Shown here piece by piece: positions 62,775-64,000 of a DNA stretch of 64,000 nt. Each line of letters opens with the position of its first letter. Within the stretch, counting starts at the first letter, position 1. Origin of the DNA: Kyrpidia tusciae DSM 2912 (GTDB lineage Bacteria; Bacillota; Bacilli; Kyrpidiales; Kyrpidiaceae); the NCBI RefSeq assembly GCF_000092905.1, contig NC_014098.1:3038001-3102000 (forward strand). Reading direction: 5' to 3'. The notes beneath the pieces were generated by a model. It was not told where the DNA came from, searched no databases, and saw only the letters and a program-made list of their open reading frames with translations. The position numbers and the translations under genes are program-made.

Positions 62775-64000
62775 ATGGCCATCCGAAAGCCCTTTTGCGT
62801 CAAAGATGTTCTTCAGCGTCCGATTTTTCAGGAAGCGAAACTGGTGGCGGGACGGGACGGGTTGGACCGCCCGGTGCGGTGGGTGCACGTGCTGGAGGTC
62901 ACCGACGCCGCGGAATTGTTGCATGGTGAAGAGCTGATTCTGACCACAGGGGTCGGACTCGGCCGGGACGAGTCGCTGACCTTCCAATACGTGCGGGGGT
63001 TGATCGACAGAGGAGTTTCCGGACTGTGCATCGAGCTCGGCAAATATTTTCCGGACGTGCCGGAAGGCCTGCGTGCTTTGGGCGATGCCAGCCGGTTCCC
63101 CATTATCGTTTTCGAGCGACCCGTCCGGTTTATCGATATCACCCAGGACATCCACGCCTATTTGATCGACCAACACCACGACCAGTTGGTGGAACTTGAA
63201 CGGATTTCCCGCCAATTTTTACAATTGACACTGCGCCCCCAAGGGTTGCGACGAATCCTGGAACTTCTGTATCGAGAGACCGGCTGCCCCGTTCGACTGC
63301 AAGAAGAGGATGGGGAAGTGTTGGTGTACCCCGAAGACGCCGAAGCGGAGATGGCGTCTTCGGCGAGCGGAACCCCGGAAGGGACCGACCCGGGACAGGG
63401 GGAAGCGCTCGTCACCGAAGCCGTGGTTGCCGGGGAAGCCGCCGGGGACTCCCGAAGGCCTCAGGTGCTGTGTCAACCCATCCTGGCCATGGACACCCGG
63501 GTCGGGGAGTTAAGCGTCGCTGTACGAGGAAAACCCTCGGAGTTTTTGCATCTTGTGCTGGATCGGGCGGCCACCGCCATCGCACAAGAATTCTTGCGCC
63601 GCATGTCCCTGGAAGAGCGGCACCTGCGAACCACGCGCCGCTGGATGGACGATCTACTCCACCGGGGGGCGGACCACCTGTCCGGGACGGCAGCCGAATA
63701 CATGCGGCCTGGGACAGCCCTGGTTGTAGCGGCGATCCTTCCACTCCCCCGCGGAGTTGCGGTAGAGGCTGCGACGGCCCCCAACCCAGGCAGTGCCACA
63801 CCAGGAACGCCGGCAGAAGAACCCGGGGAGGCGCTGAGGGACCGCCTGGAAGGATCGCCGGAAGACCGCCTATTACTCCGGGCGGCCCGAATTCTCCCCC
63901 GGGTGTTTCAAAATTATGGTTTTACCGCCTGGTTGTCCCCGGTGGGAAACCACTGGGCTGTGATCGCGGCAAATACCCGGGCTACGGCGGACTCGGGGGG
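62775..64000 (+). CDS. PucR-family transcriptional regulator, cut by window edge
   Basis: At least 408 codons are open to the right edge. The N-terminal PucR domain (FCVKDVLQRPIFQEAKLVAG, RWVHVLEVTDAAELLHGEEL, ILTTGVGL) matches the purine-catabolism regulator PucR family. A variable linker (DAEAEMASSASGTPEGTDPG) precedes a region leading to the C-terminal helix-turn-helix, not included. PucR proteins activate purine or amino acid catabolic genes; the target is not visible. GGGAGGGAGCGCCC precedes the ATG. Confidence 0.85.
   Translation, partial: MAIRKPFCVKDVLQRPIFQEAKLVAGRDGLDRPVRWVHVLEVTDAAELLHGEELILTTGVGLGRDESLTFQYVRGLIDRGVSGLCIELGKYFPDVPEGLRALGDASRFPIIVFERPVRFIDITQDIHAYLIDQHHDQLVELERISRQFLQLTLRPQGLRRILELLYRETGCPVRLQEEDGEVLVYPEDAEAEMASSASGTPEGTDPGQGEALVTEAVVAGEAAGDSRRPQVLCQPILAMDTRVGELSVAVRGKPSEFLHLVLDRAATAIAQEFLRRMSLEERHLRTTRRWMDDLLHRGADHLSGTAAEYMRPGTALVVAAILPLPRGVAVEAATAPNPGSATPGTPAEEPGEALRDRLEGSPEDRLLLRAARILPRVFQNYGFTAWLSPVGNHWAVIAANTRATADSG

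Overview
The window looks like chromosome of a high-GC, endospore-forming, flagellated Firmicute. The order yvyF / flgM-flgN-flgK-flgL-DUF6470-fliW-csrA-hag, with comFC, a DegV protein and a DegU-like regulator nearby, follows the Bacillus subtilis degU-comF-flagellar region. A small acid-soluble spore protein, a GerAB-type permease and a Spo0E-like phosphatase point to sporulation. The GC-rich genes and this layout fit Alicyclobacillaceae such as Kyrpidia; that placement is inference. No rRNA, tRNA or CRISPR array was recognised.

Region 1 (1-8.2 kb) is an accessory, mostly minus-strand island. It holds an IS1634-type transposase cut by the window edge, a HicAB locus whose toxin gene carries an in-frame stop, an orphan HicB-like antitoxin, an operon of a 78-81 aa protein, an 830 aa SMC/Rad50-like ATPase with a CPLC motif and perhaps a coiled-coil protein, a wrecked IS630 copy, and a HEPN/RES-type protein. 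The ATPase operon is the best candidate here for an undescribed defence-like system.

Region 2 (8.2-17.7 kb) is the flagellar filament locus on the minus strand. SigD-like promoters precede flgM and hag. The genes run flgM, flgN, flgK, flgL, DUF6470, fliW, csrA, hag, an unknown small gene, and fliB (flagellin lysine methylase), whose stop lies 3 bp from the RES gene.

Region 3 (17.7-25.6 kb) splits the usual comF-yvyF-flgM arrangement. A forward block (Uma2 nuclease, HD phosphohydrolase, YwgA-like protein) lies between flgM and yvyF, and a GerAB-like and a KimA-like transporter lie between yvyF and comFC.

Region 4 (25.6-37.2 kb) holds DegV, RecD2 helicase, a spore protein, a short glycosyltransferase with a hairpin at its ribosome site, a DegU-like regulator with a degenerate receiver, metK with a strong SigA promoter, transposon debris, an acyl-ACP-desaturase-type diiron protein, a DUF421 membrane protein, and a WecG/TagA glycosyltransferase next to an LCP ligase.

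Region 5 (37.2-64 kb) is mainly cell-surface, signalling and metabolic genes: a lipoprotein deacetylase, a copper-amine-oxidase-N/peptidase protein, a CHASE3 chemoreceptor, a 1263 aa S-layer-homology protein, an LPG-synthase-like membrane protein, a patatin, a nitronate monooxygenase, a NYN protein with altered catalytic residues, a Spo0E-like protein, a P-loop kinase, alr-panE, a second LCP protein, an intact IS transposase behind a ribosome-site hairpin, an amino acid permease, an EAL phosphodiesterase, a P1 peptidase, an M20 peptidase remnant, a RelE/ParE-type toxin-antitoxin pair, and a PucR-type regulator cut by the right edge.
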